Assembly: GCA_014904845.1 (NCBI GenBank)
Contig: MU119202.1
Location: 682,001 to 746,000, forward strand
Direction of reading: 5' to 3'
From: Acephala macrosclerotiorum
Lineage: Eukaryota > Ascomycota > Leotiomycetes > Helotiales > Mollisiaceae
Length of the DNA stretch: 64,000 nt
Both the position numbers and the translations under genes were made by a program. How positions within the stretch are numbered: position 1 is the first letter of the stretch; each line of letters begins with the position of its first letter. Positions 35,701-46,995 of the stretch are shown here, piece after piece. The notes beneath the pieces are model-generated. The model was given only the letters and a program-made list of their open reading frames with translations, was not told where the DNA came from and did not search any database.

Positions 35701-37831
35701 ACAGGAAATCTTGCAACACTCTTGCGATGACCACAGCTGAGGGACGGTAGAATGCATAGTCGTTATGTCGCGCAGTGATCGTTCGACCGGACACAGCCTT
35801 CATCAATTCCGACAATTGAAGCCAGCCTAAGAAGAGGATCGAGAAGAATAGAGAACCGCCGCGAGAGAAGGCGCCTGAGGTGTCCTTGGATTGGCCATAG
35901 AATAGGGAACCGACAATCAAACCGTTGGAGATGATAATGAAGAATTTTGTGTAAAGAGTCGTTTTGTCTCCCCAAGTGAGCCAGAACTCACGCTTGGTGC
36001 AAGCAAGTACTTGTCTGACGAAGGAAACCGTGTATGAAGAGCGTTTCGAGACAGTCTTCGACTTGCCCTCTTGGACAGATTGCTTGAACTCCCTTGCATC
36101 TGCGTGATCAGTCTCGTGCAGCATCTTCTCGTAATCTTCTACGTCTCGAAGGACATCCTTATATGCCTCGCTTTCCCGGAATGCCTTTTCCAACTCCACT
36201 GGACCCTTGGGGATTGGTCCATCAAAGTCGTCCCTGAATCGCCGCTCAGTTGGATCCGTACAGGCAGTCAAGAAATCTGCTGTTGTCTGCCTGTCGGGGC
36301 AGTAGTAACCTAGGTCCTGGAAGTACTTCTTGGCTTGGTTCGCAGGACCTTGGTAGATCATTCGTCCTTCATCAATAACCAACACTTTGTCCATCAGCTC
36401 ATATATCCCTTCGCCAGCTTGGTACAAAGTGACTAAAGTTGTTCGACCAGAGATATCGGTCATGACCCGGAGTGAGTTCGCGTAGTCCAGGGCGCTTGAA
36501 GCATCGAGACCCCTTGTGCTGTTATCCCATGCGACGACTGTGGATTTCGTGGCGAGGGTTTCGGCAATGGATACTCTCTTCCTCTCACCTCCTGAGATAC
36601 CCCTGACAAACGCATCTCCAACAAGTGTGTGGCGAGTATGCATGATTCCGAACATTTTCAGGAGAGCAGTGATGATGACAGGGATATCCCCCTTCTGGTG
36701 CTTTTTCGTCCTATGTTTGTATCAGCTCAAAGTTCTCAAGTATCTCAGGATTGATGGGGCAATGAGTGATCTCTAAAAATGCCGGTTGTGAGAACTCACT
36801 TGTTCAGCAACGAGAAGTCTAGCGTTTGCTCCACCGTCAGCGTTGGAAAATGCTGATCATCCTCCTCGTTGTAGTTGACTTCTCCCTTGTAATGTTTGGC
36901 TTGTTCCGCTGCAGAAATACCACCATATGTGACTTCTCCTTCGACGCCTGCATATGCTCCTCGTTTATTGGCCACGGCTTTGAGAAAAGTACTGCATCCG
37001 CTTCCTGGACGCCCGAGAACTAGCAGCATCTGGCCGTCTCGGACAACACCGGTGAAGTCGTTGATGAGGGTTCTCTTTTCTGCGCCTGCTCCTACCCGAG
37101 GGAGGAACGGAATGAACCTCGAGAGGAGTTTGTACAGATCTGGTCCAAATGTCTGCATAGAGGTTAGCATTCCTTCAGACCTGAATCCCGAGCCGGGATA
37201 TGGACATTAGGAATCCTAGATTGTCCGGGTGAGGAAATGCGCTACTCACTCCAATGACAGAAGAAGGCAAAGTCTTGACGAAAGTTGTTGTAGCCCCCAC
37301 ACCCTGTACAGTTAAGTGCTTGTAAACCACTCCGACCTTCTTCGCAGACCTCCCCTCTTGTCTTTTCTCAAAATGTCCATCTCTCAGGAACTCTCCCAAC
37401 TCGAAATCGTCTTCCTCTTCTTCCTCCGGCTTCTCATCGCCCTGAGCCTCGATATCTGCTTCCGAAGGGGCGGTAGCATTACTAGGGGCTCTCCGCGCGC
37501 GGCTCCCAACACTCGAGATCTTCCTCAAACCCGAAGTTCCTGGTCGACGAGTATCCGATCTCGATGTTCTTGACTTCGATAGATGCGTCAACTCCTTCCT
37601 CATCTCCTCAAAGTCAATCATCGCATTCCGGAAATTGACATGTCCTCCAATGTCTCGTTCTCCCCAAGTCCCATCATTGATAGGTGTGTCGACTCCCGTC
37701 GAGGATCCAGACGTCTCTTCTGGCTGATGTGGGCGTTCGCCATTATCGTCAACATTGTGCAACGGAACCTGAGTGCCTCCCCTCCCTTCAGCATTCTTAG
37801 TAAACATGCGATCCGACTTGGTATAGAACAT
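32785..37831 (-). CDS. PDR/CDR-type full ABC-G transporter
   Basis: Exons 37250..37831, 36800..37152, 34224..36710, 33473..34136 and 32785..33396 give 1565 aa. The order is NBD-TMD-NBD-TMD, the reverse topology of the pleiotropic drug resistance family. NBD1 has the atypical Walker A GRPGSGCST (241-249), with Cys in place of Lys, and signature VRGISGGERKRVS (about 347-359). NBD2 has a canonical GASGAGKTT (944-952) and a degenerate signature LGVEQRKRVTIG. These asymmetric changes are normal for fungal PDR pumps. TMD1 and TMD2 each show about six helices, with a large Cys-containing extracellular loop before the last helix. The N-terminus carries an acidic PEEEEEDDFELGEFL stretch. It is likely a plasma-membrane exporter of hydrophobic toxicants; specificity is unknown. 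Confidence 0.94.
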
Positions 37832-39434
37832 CTTGACGGTGTTGGTCTCACTTCACCTTGGATGGACTTCCCAATTGCCAAAGCGAGAAGAGGAAAGTAG
37901 ATGGACAAATGGAAGTCTCATGGAGTTCTTATAGCCTACAGGTTAGAAGACGTAAAGAAAGATACTTAATCTTAATCTCAAGCCTATCTGCCTTAGTTAC
38001 CAGTTGGGTAGCGGCAGCTTCACCGACTTGCATTCCGTTCCGCAGGAGATCATGGCACAGCGAATCAACAGACGGCAAATTGGCATCTGGGAGGAGAGCA
38101 GGTGGAGCTTTCCCAGCGGAATGGCAGCGGACAGCCGTTCTCAAGCATGGGATTAGGAGATAGAATTCCTTAGGGAAGGAGTTCCGAGTTGAACTGCATG
38201 CACTTTTGTAGGGATGATTTATAATCGGTAGGCACAAGAAAACGAAATTTAAAAGTGACGATAGTTGTTGTTGGTCGAATTAGAGATAATTGGGTCGAGG
38301 GGATGACGAAGGAGGCCCAAGTAGTGGGATAAACGAGATCTTGAGTGCTTGCCGCCTTTCCGCTTTTAGGCTCTTCACCGCTTCTCGATCAACCAACGCA
38401 GGCGAAGGGATAGGGGTGGGATGCTCGGTGATAAGACTGTCTATCGGCTTTAAGCAACAGCGCCCACCAATTTGAAATATACTTATAAATTGCTCTTTGG
38501 TCTGTTGCCGTTCCCGTTCCAATATCCCAAGAGCTCTGACTCTTTACCGTAAGCAAAGTTACACTATCGGCTTATATAAGATGCTTGTCCATTTTGTTCC
38601 TTTCAAAACAGCATCGCGTGTCGAACTGAGTTCGTGAAGTTTCCATGTTTGTGGGGCCCCAATTCGAGTCTGCCGTATTTGAATACTCCGGGTCTCAAGT
38701 TGCCGTTTACCGAAATGGTCTTATGGTTCAGGAAACCTGTGAGAGATTCTCGAGTTCTGATACATCAACAGCTCCCGAGAACGTTCTATGAAGATGAGCC
38801 TAATGCATTTCATGACGCGACCATTGGTGCTCACCAATTCCACATTTTCCTTGCGATTCGAATAATTGCTTGCGAGTCCGAATTTTCCCGTCTCGTCAAG
38901 ATCTGCAGACTCTGGAACAGTGACCACTTTCTATCACGTGCAGTGGCATTTGTTGAAACTTCCATCGCAACACATTTAGAGCCGCTTTTATGCCTTTTCT
39001 GAAATAGCTCCACTCACTTCTTTGCTCCCATGAAACGGTTGTTTGCCACTTGGCAGTAAATCGATCAGTTTGAAGGCGGAAGAAGAGAGAGAGAGAAAAA
39101 GAGAAAAAAGGACAAAAGAAAAAGAAAAAAGGGTTGTTGTTGTTGACAAGACCCTCTCCATCCAGCATCATAAATTGATATGTACGAAGGCAAAGGTAGT
39201 AATGTTCATGTCCCTTCATTTCTAAAGACGCCATGCAAATGCTATTTTAAAGAGTGAACCGCATGTTGAATTGACAGAGAGACCTGCTCCCCGACACGAG
39301 GAACAACTCTCCCCTCCACTCCGCCTGAACCAATATTCTATACAATTAAGCCCAGAGCGCAGATGACCCACCCAAACCAATATCCACAATGCTTCTTCTC
39401 CCTTTCCCTCTCACCACTTTCCATATCAAACAAT
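37832..39434. other. Intergenic, 1.6 kb, ABC transporter promoter side
   Basis: The long upstream region would suit a regulated pump gene. A 122-codon frame at 38634 lacks an ATG start and recognisable motifs. A purine-rich GAGAGAGAAAAAGAGAAAA tract lies near 39080-39130. No gene supported. Confidence 0.4.
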
Positions 39435-39911
39435 TTACATGAACACTGCGAAAGCAACACCGAGACCAGCAATTGTGACAAATCCACCGCTTTGTGCTAA
39501 CAGTGATGGCGCGCCGTTGGTAGTAGCCTTGACGGTTCCGCTAGATGTGGTCGAGGAGGAGTTGGTTGTGCCTGTCGATGAGGCCTTTGCTGAGCCGGTT
39601 GAGGCTTTGGCGCTCGCTGTGGAGTTTCCGCTGGTCTTGCCGGTTGCTGTGGCGGTGGCTGCGGCGTCCGAGGTCTTGCCAGCTTTGGTGGATGCATCAG
39701 TGGCAGAGGCGTCAGTTGCTGCTGAGGTCTTGCCAGCTTTGGTTGATGCATCGGTGGCGGAGGCGTCGGTTGCTGAGGACTTGCCGGCCTTTGTGGTGGA
39801 CTGGAGAAGGGCTTGTTAGTGAGGCTGATCTGATAGTTGGCGATTGTGACTTACGTTTTGGGCAAGGGCACCAGCTGCGAGAGCGAGGAGGAGGATGTTT
39901 GAGTATTGCAT
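39435..39911 (-). CDS. Small Ser/Thr/Ala-rich GPI-anchored cell-wall protein
   Basis: Exons 39855..39911 and 39435..39800 (54-nt intron) give 140 aa. The first exon is the signal peptide MQYSNILLLALAAGALAQN, ending at the splice site. The mature part is low complexity, built from repeats of about 17 residues (DASATDASTKAGKTSAA and variants, two and a half copies), then Ser/Thr/Ala-rich sequence. The C-terminus NGAPSLLAQSGGFVTIAGLG..VFM is a GPI-attachment signal. There are no cysteines, so CFEM and hydrophobin classes are excluded. It is probably a heavily O-glycosylated wall protein; no enzymatic domain. Confidence 0.8.
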
Positions 39912-41261
39912 TTTGATGGTTTGTGTGGGGTTGAAAAGGTTGGGAAGATTGGTGGACTAGACTGGATGGTATTGATGAAGAGGATTGAAGAATTGAAGGC
40001 GGTTCAACCGATTGTATTATGAAGATGATGAAGATGTTGATGAATGGAATGAGGTTGAAAGGACGGTGCTTGACCTCATACTTATATCCAACAACCAGTC
40101 CCCTGGACGACTGTACATCTCCACAAAAGGAGCAAAGTAACCCTCTTTCGGCGCTTTTGCTTGGACGATGTTGGGACGAATTCTCCACCTCGGGTGGCCC
40201 ATGCGAGATCTCAAACCAAGGCGATGTCCTCTTCGACTTGCTCTAACCATTTGAGACTGCACTCACGACCATGAGAGTTATTCTGGGCGCGCCGCGTAAC
40301 CGATCCGCCGCAGGTACCACGAGACGCGGCATGCACTTTGCAGGCACATTATGCCTTGACAGCGACCAACCTTGTCTTCGAGTTAAGACGACGACATCGG
40401 CTATATTTGGACTCCAGATCTCAACCAATTGAACCAGGCCTGACTCAACAAGGGCGAGTGTAAAAGCGTAAAGTGGTTGGCCGTTGAAACACTGACACTA
40501 CGCACAGAGCGTCGCCTCGATGCCAAGACATGGGGCTGTTGCCGGGAGAGGGGCCTTGGAGTGGACGGCTGCAGCAAGGCTGGCCAATGACAGCAAATAC
40601 AATTCGGAACAAGCTTAACTTGGCAGCATCTGGCACCAGGGTTCCAAGGGGGAGGCTGAACAGTGCAGAATCTGGAGAACAACCCGAGGCAGCCACAGGC
40701 GCCACTTCGGCAAAGTCTCGCATCCCTGGTCCATGCCCCAAACAGTCCACCCTGACACAATCTCGAATCGTTCGAAACAGCATGAGTCTCAATGCTCATA
40801 ATTGGGCCACGTAGAAAATTTTCAGTTGTTTGATCACCGGATCAGCTCATGATTGGTCAAGGCTTGTTTCCTCGCCAAGTTGAAACAGGCTTGGCGAGTA
40901 AAGAACTTGACAACTATTGTCGAGTGCTTGGATTCATCGACCGTTTAGTCAAGGGCCAAACGGCAGGACGTTTGAAAGGTCATGAGTGATGAGACGATCG
41001 TAAGAAGAAGAAGCTTTTGTTCAGTGATGAGGCTCAATTAAGATAAACGCTCCTTAATTCTGCAAGATTCCCAGCGATAACGTGCTCACCAACGCCTACC
41101 ACTTCTATAAATGGTAGCGACATGGTAGCGACACTTAGAAGTAAACAACGTCAGTGCAAAAGCCCTCATATCAGTACGCCATACGCTATTAATAGGTCCG
41201 CCGGAGGGTGTGATGTGCAATAATGCGAGTTCGAAACTAAGTTTCAAGTGTTCATGGTGCC
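39912..41261. other. Intergenic, 1.35 kb
   Basis: The proximal part is the promoter of the GPI protein gene. The GC-richer 40250-40820 segment has open frames on both strands but no recognisable protein. A perfect 11-bp direct duplication (ATGGTAGCGAC) occurs at about 41110-41131. Confidence 0.4.
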
Positions 41262-44200
41262 TCAGTTCGAGTTGACCGCAAGAATGTTCTGCAAGAGGCT
41301 TCGGACGGCAAACCCGGCAGCTTGCTTGTCCTCTGGGCGCGGAAAATCTTGCTCGAGGAACTGCCTTCCAACCTGTTCTGCATCTTCCAGTTCCTGTTCT
41401 TCGTCAGGGGAGACCTTGGCGCAAGCTGCGATGAGGTCTTCACCTCGAGCTGCCAAGAGAATCAATTCATCAGCTCTCTCCACAATTGCTTTATCAATGC
41501 CATTCATCTGCGCGCAACATGTGCCAAAACTTGAGATGCTTCGTCCAGGCACGAAGTTGTACAGGTACGTAATCTGGTCTTCAACTTGTTCCGCTTGCGT
41601 ATCTACGTGCACTTCCATGTGACCGAGTGACAGTTCAGGCCTATCCTTGAGGAATCCGTTTTCGAAGATTTCATGGAAGTGTGTGGCAGCAAGCACCTTT
41701 GGTCGATCGGCACCGAGATTGAGAAGATAATCGAACACTCCGCAACAAAGGCCAGCACCGTCCGAGGCATTCGTACCTTTACCGAACTCGTCAATGACTA
41801 CAAGAGTTCGATTGGTTGCGAGGGTCAGAGACAGCGCAATCTGTTGCAGATCGATCATGAAAGCGCTCTGATTTCTAGATACACTCTCCCGTGTGGCGAT
41901 TCTGGTCAGAATCTTGTCCGTTACTCCAATGGTCGCCCTCTCAGCAGGCACAAAACTACCAATGTGCGCCATATAGACGATCAGAGCGTTCTGTTTGAGG
42001 TAGACGCTCTTGCCCGAGTAGTTTGGTCCGGTCATAATGAGCATGCTAGGTCCCTCAATGCTTTCTTGAACTGATGCTGAGGCTTGAGATTCCAAGAGGT
42101 TAGTATCCTCCGAGTCGTCTTCATCCGCACTGCCGGCAAGAAAGCAGTCATTAGCGATATAAGATGGAACTGTCAGCTCCTGGAGCGGATGTCGGCCACC
42201 TTCGATCTGAATGACGTTTACTTTAGTCATCTGCGGTGGATTAAATCGATATTTTCGAGCTCCCAGCGCCAAGGCTACAAGACAATCAAGCTCTCCACAA
42301 AGATCAGAGGCGGAAATGAGAAGCTGCTCATGTTCTAGTACCTTGACGGCCAGCCCATGAATGATCTCAATCTCTCGGTCTGGGAGCAGATTCAGTGGCA
42401 TGCTCAAGACACAGCTGGAGGCGTTGGACTTACCACAAATCATGCCATACAAGTCTCCAAAGTATTCATCCATCTCTTTCATGTGCCGATTTTTGTAGTA
42501 CCCCATGTCATTGCTGACAAACATTTTCTCCCAGACATCATCTATACCTTCGCCTTCATATTTTCCCTTTCCGGTTTCTGGGTCAAGAGGGACCACGGTG
42601 AGGAATCCTAGTTGAGGAAAGAAGATGCAGTTCTCTACATACTGCGAGGCCCATTCGGGGAGGTCCTTCGAAAGCTGGTTGGCAACCTGGGTCAGAAGGC
42701 TATCCATGCCGTCATAGGTTCTCTTGATGGAATCCAACTCGACATCTACACCTTGTCTAACGACTGTGCGATGTTGCTCTTCCGATATTTGGAAGTCCAC
42801 AGTGTTCGTGATCATCTCACCAATCCCAGTGATTTGGGCGACCCGCACCTCGACGAAAAACTTGTTTGCGATATCCAGTGTTTGGCCACCAGCTAGTTCG
42901 CGGAGAGCATCCAATATCATGAGCACATGGAACGTGAAGTTCTGAATGTTGGCCCACGCGCCTCTACGCATGGCATTGGGTTTGCCGGGAACATCACTGA
43001 TGCCCTTTTGAAGATGTATCATCACAGAGCGGAGGTCTTTGACCATCTTCAAGCTGCGACTAAGCCTCTCCAGTACAGTGGAATTGTCAGGTCTGAGCAG
43101 GACGCTGATGGTGCTCAATCTTTCCTTGATGACGTTCAAGTCCGTACTTGGGCGTAAGAAGAACTGCCGAAGCTTCTGCTTGCCCTGCAGAGTGCGTGCC
43201 AGATGGTGGAATAGACCATACACAGACAAGCTCTCCTTTGCACCAGAAGTGGACTTGTTAGGCCCTTGCATGTGCGAGTTTGGATGGTTCTCCGACTGAA
43301 TGATTTGGAGTGATACCAGTGTGTCAGCGTTGACAAACATCATGTCTGACAAGGTGAACATTTCGATGGTGCGAATACGAAATGCGACTAGAGAACCTTG
43401 GTCATTTGGGAGGTATTCAACATTCTTTCGTCTGGAAATGTAGTTCAAAATGGCACCAGCACATCCGAGCTGATGCGAAGTCAGTTCGTGATGGTCATGA
43501 TGGTGTCGGGTAAACCTACAGTGACTTTGCTGTCGAGATCAATCCAGCCAGCGAGTCTCAGGAGTCTACCCTTGCGGCCCATGCTACCACCATCGTCATG
43601 TACCGGGCTGTCGTCTGCAGGCGTCGTGAAGATGATGTTAGGGACGTCATCTGCACTCAGCTCCAAGTTGATAAGCTTGTCCTTGGCCTTTTCGTCGTTG
43701 AACTCGCCCGACGCCCGTGAGTCGAGAATGTAAGAGCCGAAGACATCGTCTATAATATCGCAAGTCAGCCACTATGAGTGAATGGCGGCCGGCTACCTTA
43801 CTTGCTTCTTCTCCTCGGTCGATGCCCCGTGCATCCTTCGCGAGATGGTCCTCTAGTCTCTCGTCTGATCGTGTACTAATTAAAATGAGAGTTGGCTGTG
43901 CATGAAGCTTTAGTGTGTCAATGATATCAAGTCCTGCCATCTTAATGTCTTCCATCAGACACAATTTCTCTTCTCTAGAAATGTAATAAGCACATCCAAT
44001 AGTGCCCCGATCCCTCATGTCAACAGCAAGAATGACTTCATTCATTGAGTCCAAATCCTCACGAGCCTGGGTCTCAGCATCTGTTTCGACAATCTCGTCC
44101 CGTACATTCTCTGCTCTATGCGAGGAACTGGGAGCGACATTGGAACCCGGATTCATGAGTGAGAGTCTCTTCTGAGGTGGGAGAGGTGGAAGAGCAGGTG

Positions 44201-44330
44201 AGGATGGTGCAATGCTCCGAGAGACAGAACTCAGCTTGGAAAAGGGTTGTGGTTGAGAGGCTAATGAGGATGACGAGCGATATCGAGACGATGATGGCCC
44301 AGACCCTATCCGACGTCGTTTGAACGCCAT
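41262..44330 (-). CDS. MSH5: MSH5, meiotic MutS homologue
   Basis: Msh5 pairs with Msh4 to stabilise meiotic recombination intermediates and promote crossovers; it has no mismatch-repair N-terminal domain. Exons 43802..44330, 43520..43749, 42434..43469 and 41262..42379 give 970 aa. The 54-nt intron at 42380-42433 is in frame but has GTAAGT and CCCAG ends. Removing it restores [19 protein letters not shown], a conserved block. The ATPase core has Walker A in [15 protein letters not shown] (typical of Msh5), [32 protein letters not shown] and the Walker [12 protein letters not shown]. The [14 protein letters not shown] [11 protein letters not shown] follows. Start chosen at [11 protein letters not shown] (44330); the frame stays open upstream to 44462 with one further non-conserved stretch. 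Confidence 0.93.
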
Positions 44331-44686
44331 TGTGGCCGTCTCGGCGCTCGAGGGTTGAGGAGATTTGTAGATGTTTGGCTGAAGCAGGCAACACGAAGCG
44401 AGATTCTGAGGTCCTAGAGCATAGCAGGGTGAACAACCAAAGAAATTCGACGCAGAAGGCATGCCAAAATCAATTAAAAAATGGATATCCTTAGAGCCTC
44501 GATGTCTGGAATATTGACAAAAACTATGGCACTTCTACGGAATCTCTGATTGTAGCATAGAGCAGTATCATCTCATAGCTTCTCTTGCATCACTAACTGC
44601 AAGAACTCTTAATGCCAATATCCACCAGAAGTCTACCGAGAATACCTCTTTGCGCCTTTTTACATCTGCTCGTGTCCCTCTTCACC
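44331..44686. other. Gap between MSH5 start and EMC5 stop
   Basis: Both flanking genes run on the minus strand. The MSH5 promoter must lie here. Nothing else seen. Confidence 0.35.
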
Positions 44687-45183
44687 TCAGCTCTTTGATG
44701 CCGTGGCGCTCCCTCCACCTTCCCTCACCCACGCCGCGAACTCTTTCCTCTGCTTTCGAATATCCACGAAGCCTGGTCTACTCTCCAACACTTTGAATGG
44801 GTTGCCCATATAGTCCTTATCCACTTGCCCATCAATGTTCGTGTATCCCGCTTCTCCTTCGCGCTCAATCTTGCCAGCCCAGACCCGCCATTGTATTGGT
44901 CGCAACTCCGGAGTGCCTAGCACCAGACCTAAGCAGACTGTAAATACCGCCACGAGTGTTTCAATCGATATGTCGATAGGCAGTGAGGATCCGGTTGTAG
45001 CGCCGTGTGATGTGGTTGATAGAGAGGCTGTGATGGTCGAATGGAGTGCGGAGTGTTCGTAGGCAGAGTAGCAGCTGTTGCGGATCAGTGATTATGCGTT
45101 TTAAGACTTGTCGTAGAGGACGCTTACGCATGTGCCAGGAATAGCAGGCCTAGACCAGTGACAGACTTTGATATCCAGGTCAT
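44687..45183 (-). CDS. EMC5: EMC5, ER membrane protein complex subunit 5
   Basis: Exons 45128..45183 and 44687..45074 (53-nt intron) give 147 aa. Emc5 (animal MMGT1, yeast Kre27) is a two-helix core subunit of the EMC, which inserts membrane proteins into the ER. Helix 1 is SVTGLGLLFLAHACYSAYEHS, re-formed across the splice. Helix 2 is DISIETLVAVFTVCLGLVLG. The family signature WRVWAGKIEREGE and the tail NPFKVLESRPGFVDIRKQRKEFAAWV are both clear. Start MTWISKSVTG at 45183. Confidence 0.92.
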
Positions 45184-45529
45184 ATTGTGTTGTCTTTGTG
45201 TTGGAAGCGCGATGGGACGAACAAGCTGCAAGCTGGCGATGATTACTTTGGGAGCCGCAAAATAAGCGTGAATGGAGGCTCAAGTGCCAAGGTGGAGACA
45301 TTCAGCATTTTCACATGATCACAATTATATAAGAATCAGGAGAATCAAGCGCGGGTCACGATGTTTTTGGCATTTCATTTCTATGCTACCCATGAGAATT
45401 TTCGTCATTATCATTCATTAATGCTGTTCTCATCTCTCCATCACCGAGCCATAAATTCAGCGCAGACTTGATCTGGAATCAGTTCGCTGGCAATTGCAGC
45501 AAGAAGCTGTCTAAAAAACAACGAACGCT
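45184..45529. other. Gap between EMC5 start and EFB1 stop
   Basis: EMC5 promoter and EF-1B 3' UTR space; nothing else seen. Confidence 0.35.
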
Positions 45530-46658
45530 CTACAACTTTTGCATAGCAGCCTAGAGGATTGTTAGTTAGTTCTTCCTGAGAATGTCCCATAGTACTTACG
45601 ATATCAGTTGACTGAACGTAGTCCTCGAACTCGGCGATTTCCTCCTCCAATTCAGCAAGACCAATCTTGTCATCCTCAATGACCAAGTTGATCTGAAGCT
45701 TCTTGATACCAAATCCAACAGGTACAAGCTTGGAAGCTCCCCAGACGAGACCCTCCTTCTCGATCCCGCGGACAGCAGCCTCAAGAGCCTTCATGTCAGT
45801 CTCATCATCTGTATTGCAAGTCAGCATAAATGAACACCATATAACCCTTATTTGAAGACGTACCCCAAGGCTTAACATCCATAGTGACAACGGACTTGGC
45901 AGCGGGCTTGGTCTTTCCTTCCTTCTTCTTCTTGTACTCAGCCAGACGCTCATTTCTGATTCTCTCGGCCTCTGCGTCCTCCTCCTCGTCATCGCTGCCG
46001 AACAAGTCGACATCATCGTCATCCTCCTCTGCCGCTGGAGCCTTGGCTGGGTTTAGGGTGGCCGTGGTGATATCGGGACCGTATGTGGTATACTCCTTGG
46101 AGGCATCACCTGGAAGGGTGGCGAACTCCTCAGTGTAGCTGGTAATGTGCTTGAACCATCTGGCGGCGTATGGGTACTTGGCAGCATCTGGGGCGGCCTT
46201 CAAGGCCTTATGGGTAGCAACATCGGCTTGGGATGGGGAGTATCTGTGCATTGGGTTAGCCCAGCAGCTGCAACCTGCAACGACAATGAAGTTAAATGGA
46301 AAAAGACAGTATTCAGAAGTGCACGGAGTGCTTGGTGTATCGCCATAACACGGTTCTTGAGGCCGCTCAGTAACACGGACCAATGTTGTTCATCATAATG
46401 GTTGTTGCCAGGAAGGAATTCGATTCTGCAGAAACTTGTAGCACCTGCTACAGCCTCTGCAGACACGGAGAAAATTGTAGATTGAAAACATAAACATACC
46501 CAACGATGTATGAGCGGGTCTCCAACCAGTTGTTCAGGACTGAGTCACGTCAGTTTTAGATGACCTCAAATTTGCGATCGAGGGTCTGAAACGCCTGATC
46601 GCAAGAAAGGGAACGTACTGGTAAGACCAGCATCAGTGAGAACATCGGCGAATCCCAT
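45530..46658 (-). CDS. EFB1: Translation elongation factor 1-beta (EF-1B alpha)
   Basis: Exons 46619..46658, 46500..46539, 45864..46243, 45600..45808 and 45530..45550 give 229 aa, the normal size. It is the guanine-nucleotide exchange factor that reloads eEF1A with GTP. The N-terminal GST-C-like part contains [21 protein letters not shown]. The acidic hinge is [24 protein letters not shown]. The catalytic domain has [16 protein letters not shown] (split by intron 3), [18 protein letters not shown] and [15 protein letters not shown]. The final exon codes only seven codons including the stop, as in other fungi. Intron 2 (46244..46499, 256 nt) is much longer than the rest and carries a C/D snoRNA. 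Confidence 0.95.
46306..46403 (-). ncRNA. SNR18: Box C/D snoRNA U18 (snR18) inside EFB1 intron 2
   Basis: On the minus strand the intron holds box C ATGATGA (46390-46396), box D' CTGA (46367-46370) and box D CTGA (46313-46316). Directly before D' is TTGGTCCGTGTT. Its complement AACACGGACCAA is a conserved stretch of large-subunit rRNA (recalled, not looked up). The fifth base from D' points to the A of AACACGG, consistent with the A649/C650 sites that yeast snR18 guides. In budding yeast snR18 lies in the EFB1 intron, so host gene and guide agree. I see no strong terminal stem next to the boxes. Ends are approximate. Confidence 0.85.
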
Positions 46659-46995
46659 TGTGGCGGTTTTGATTCTTTAGAAGTAGAGAAGGTCGTGGAA
46701 GAAGTGGAGGGGAATTTTTGTTGTTGATGGTGGGGTTGAAATTTTGTAGGTGTCGCTGGCCTTCGAAAGTGTGAAACGAGGTCGAGCTGTGATTGGCCTA
46801 GCTCCGATAGCTTTACGCTAGATTTCAAGGCTCGAGCTCATGGCTGAATTTGAAAGTCCCAGAATCATCAGGTTCATTCGAAAGCAAGAGACCAACTGTC
46901 ACGCCACGACATGCACCCCTTAAGTATTTGAACATGCATTCTCCCTTTCAGCCCGTCCGAATACCTTCTTCCTGATCATATCGACTATTTTCACA
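46659..46995. promoter_or_regulatory. Divergent promoter region EFB1/HSP78
   Basis: A 337-bp region between two divergent starts. No coding potential. I could not identify a convincing heat-shock element array. Confidence 0.35.

Noticed and set aside
38634..39002. 122-codon frame upstream of the ABC transporter
   Set aside because: It starts with GTG, has no motif, and lies in the likely regulatory region of the pump.
28023..41000. CFEM, HET, ABC transporter and GPI protein as a linked defence or secretion island
   Set aside because: They are spread over 13 kb with unrelated families between them and separate promoters. No shared motif or operon-like logic is visible.
41262..43469. Reading MSH5 from 43469 to 41262 as one uninterrupted exon
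   Set aside because: The open frame hides a 54-nt in-frame intron (42380-42433) with GTAAGT and CCCAG ends. The unspliced version puts 18 foreign residues into the conserved MICDREIEII block.
46900..46995. Heat-shock element cluster in front of HSP78
   Set aside because: I found no convincing run of nGAAn units. The region is short and shared with EFB1, so I make no claim.
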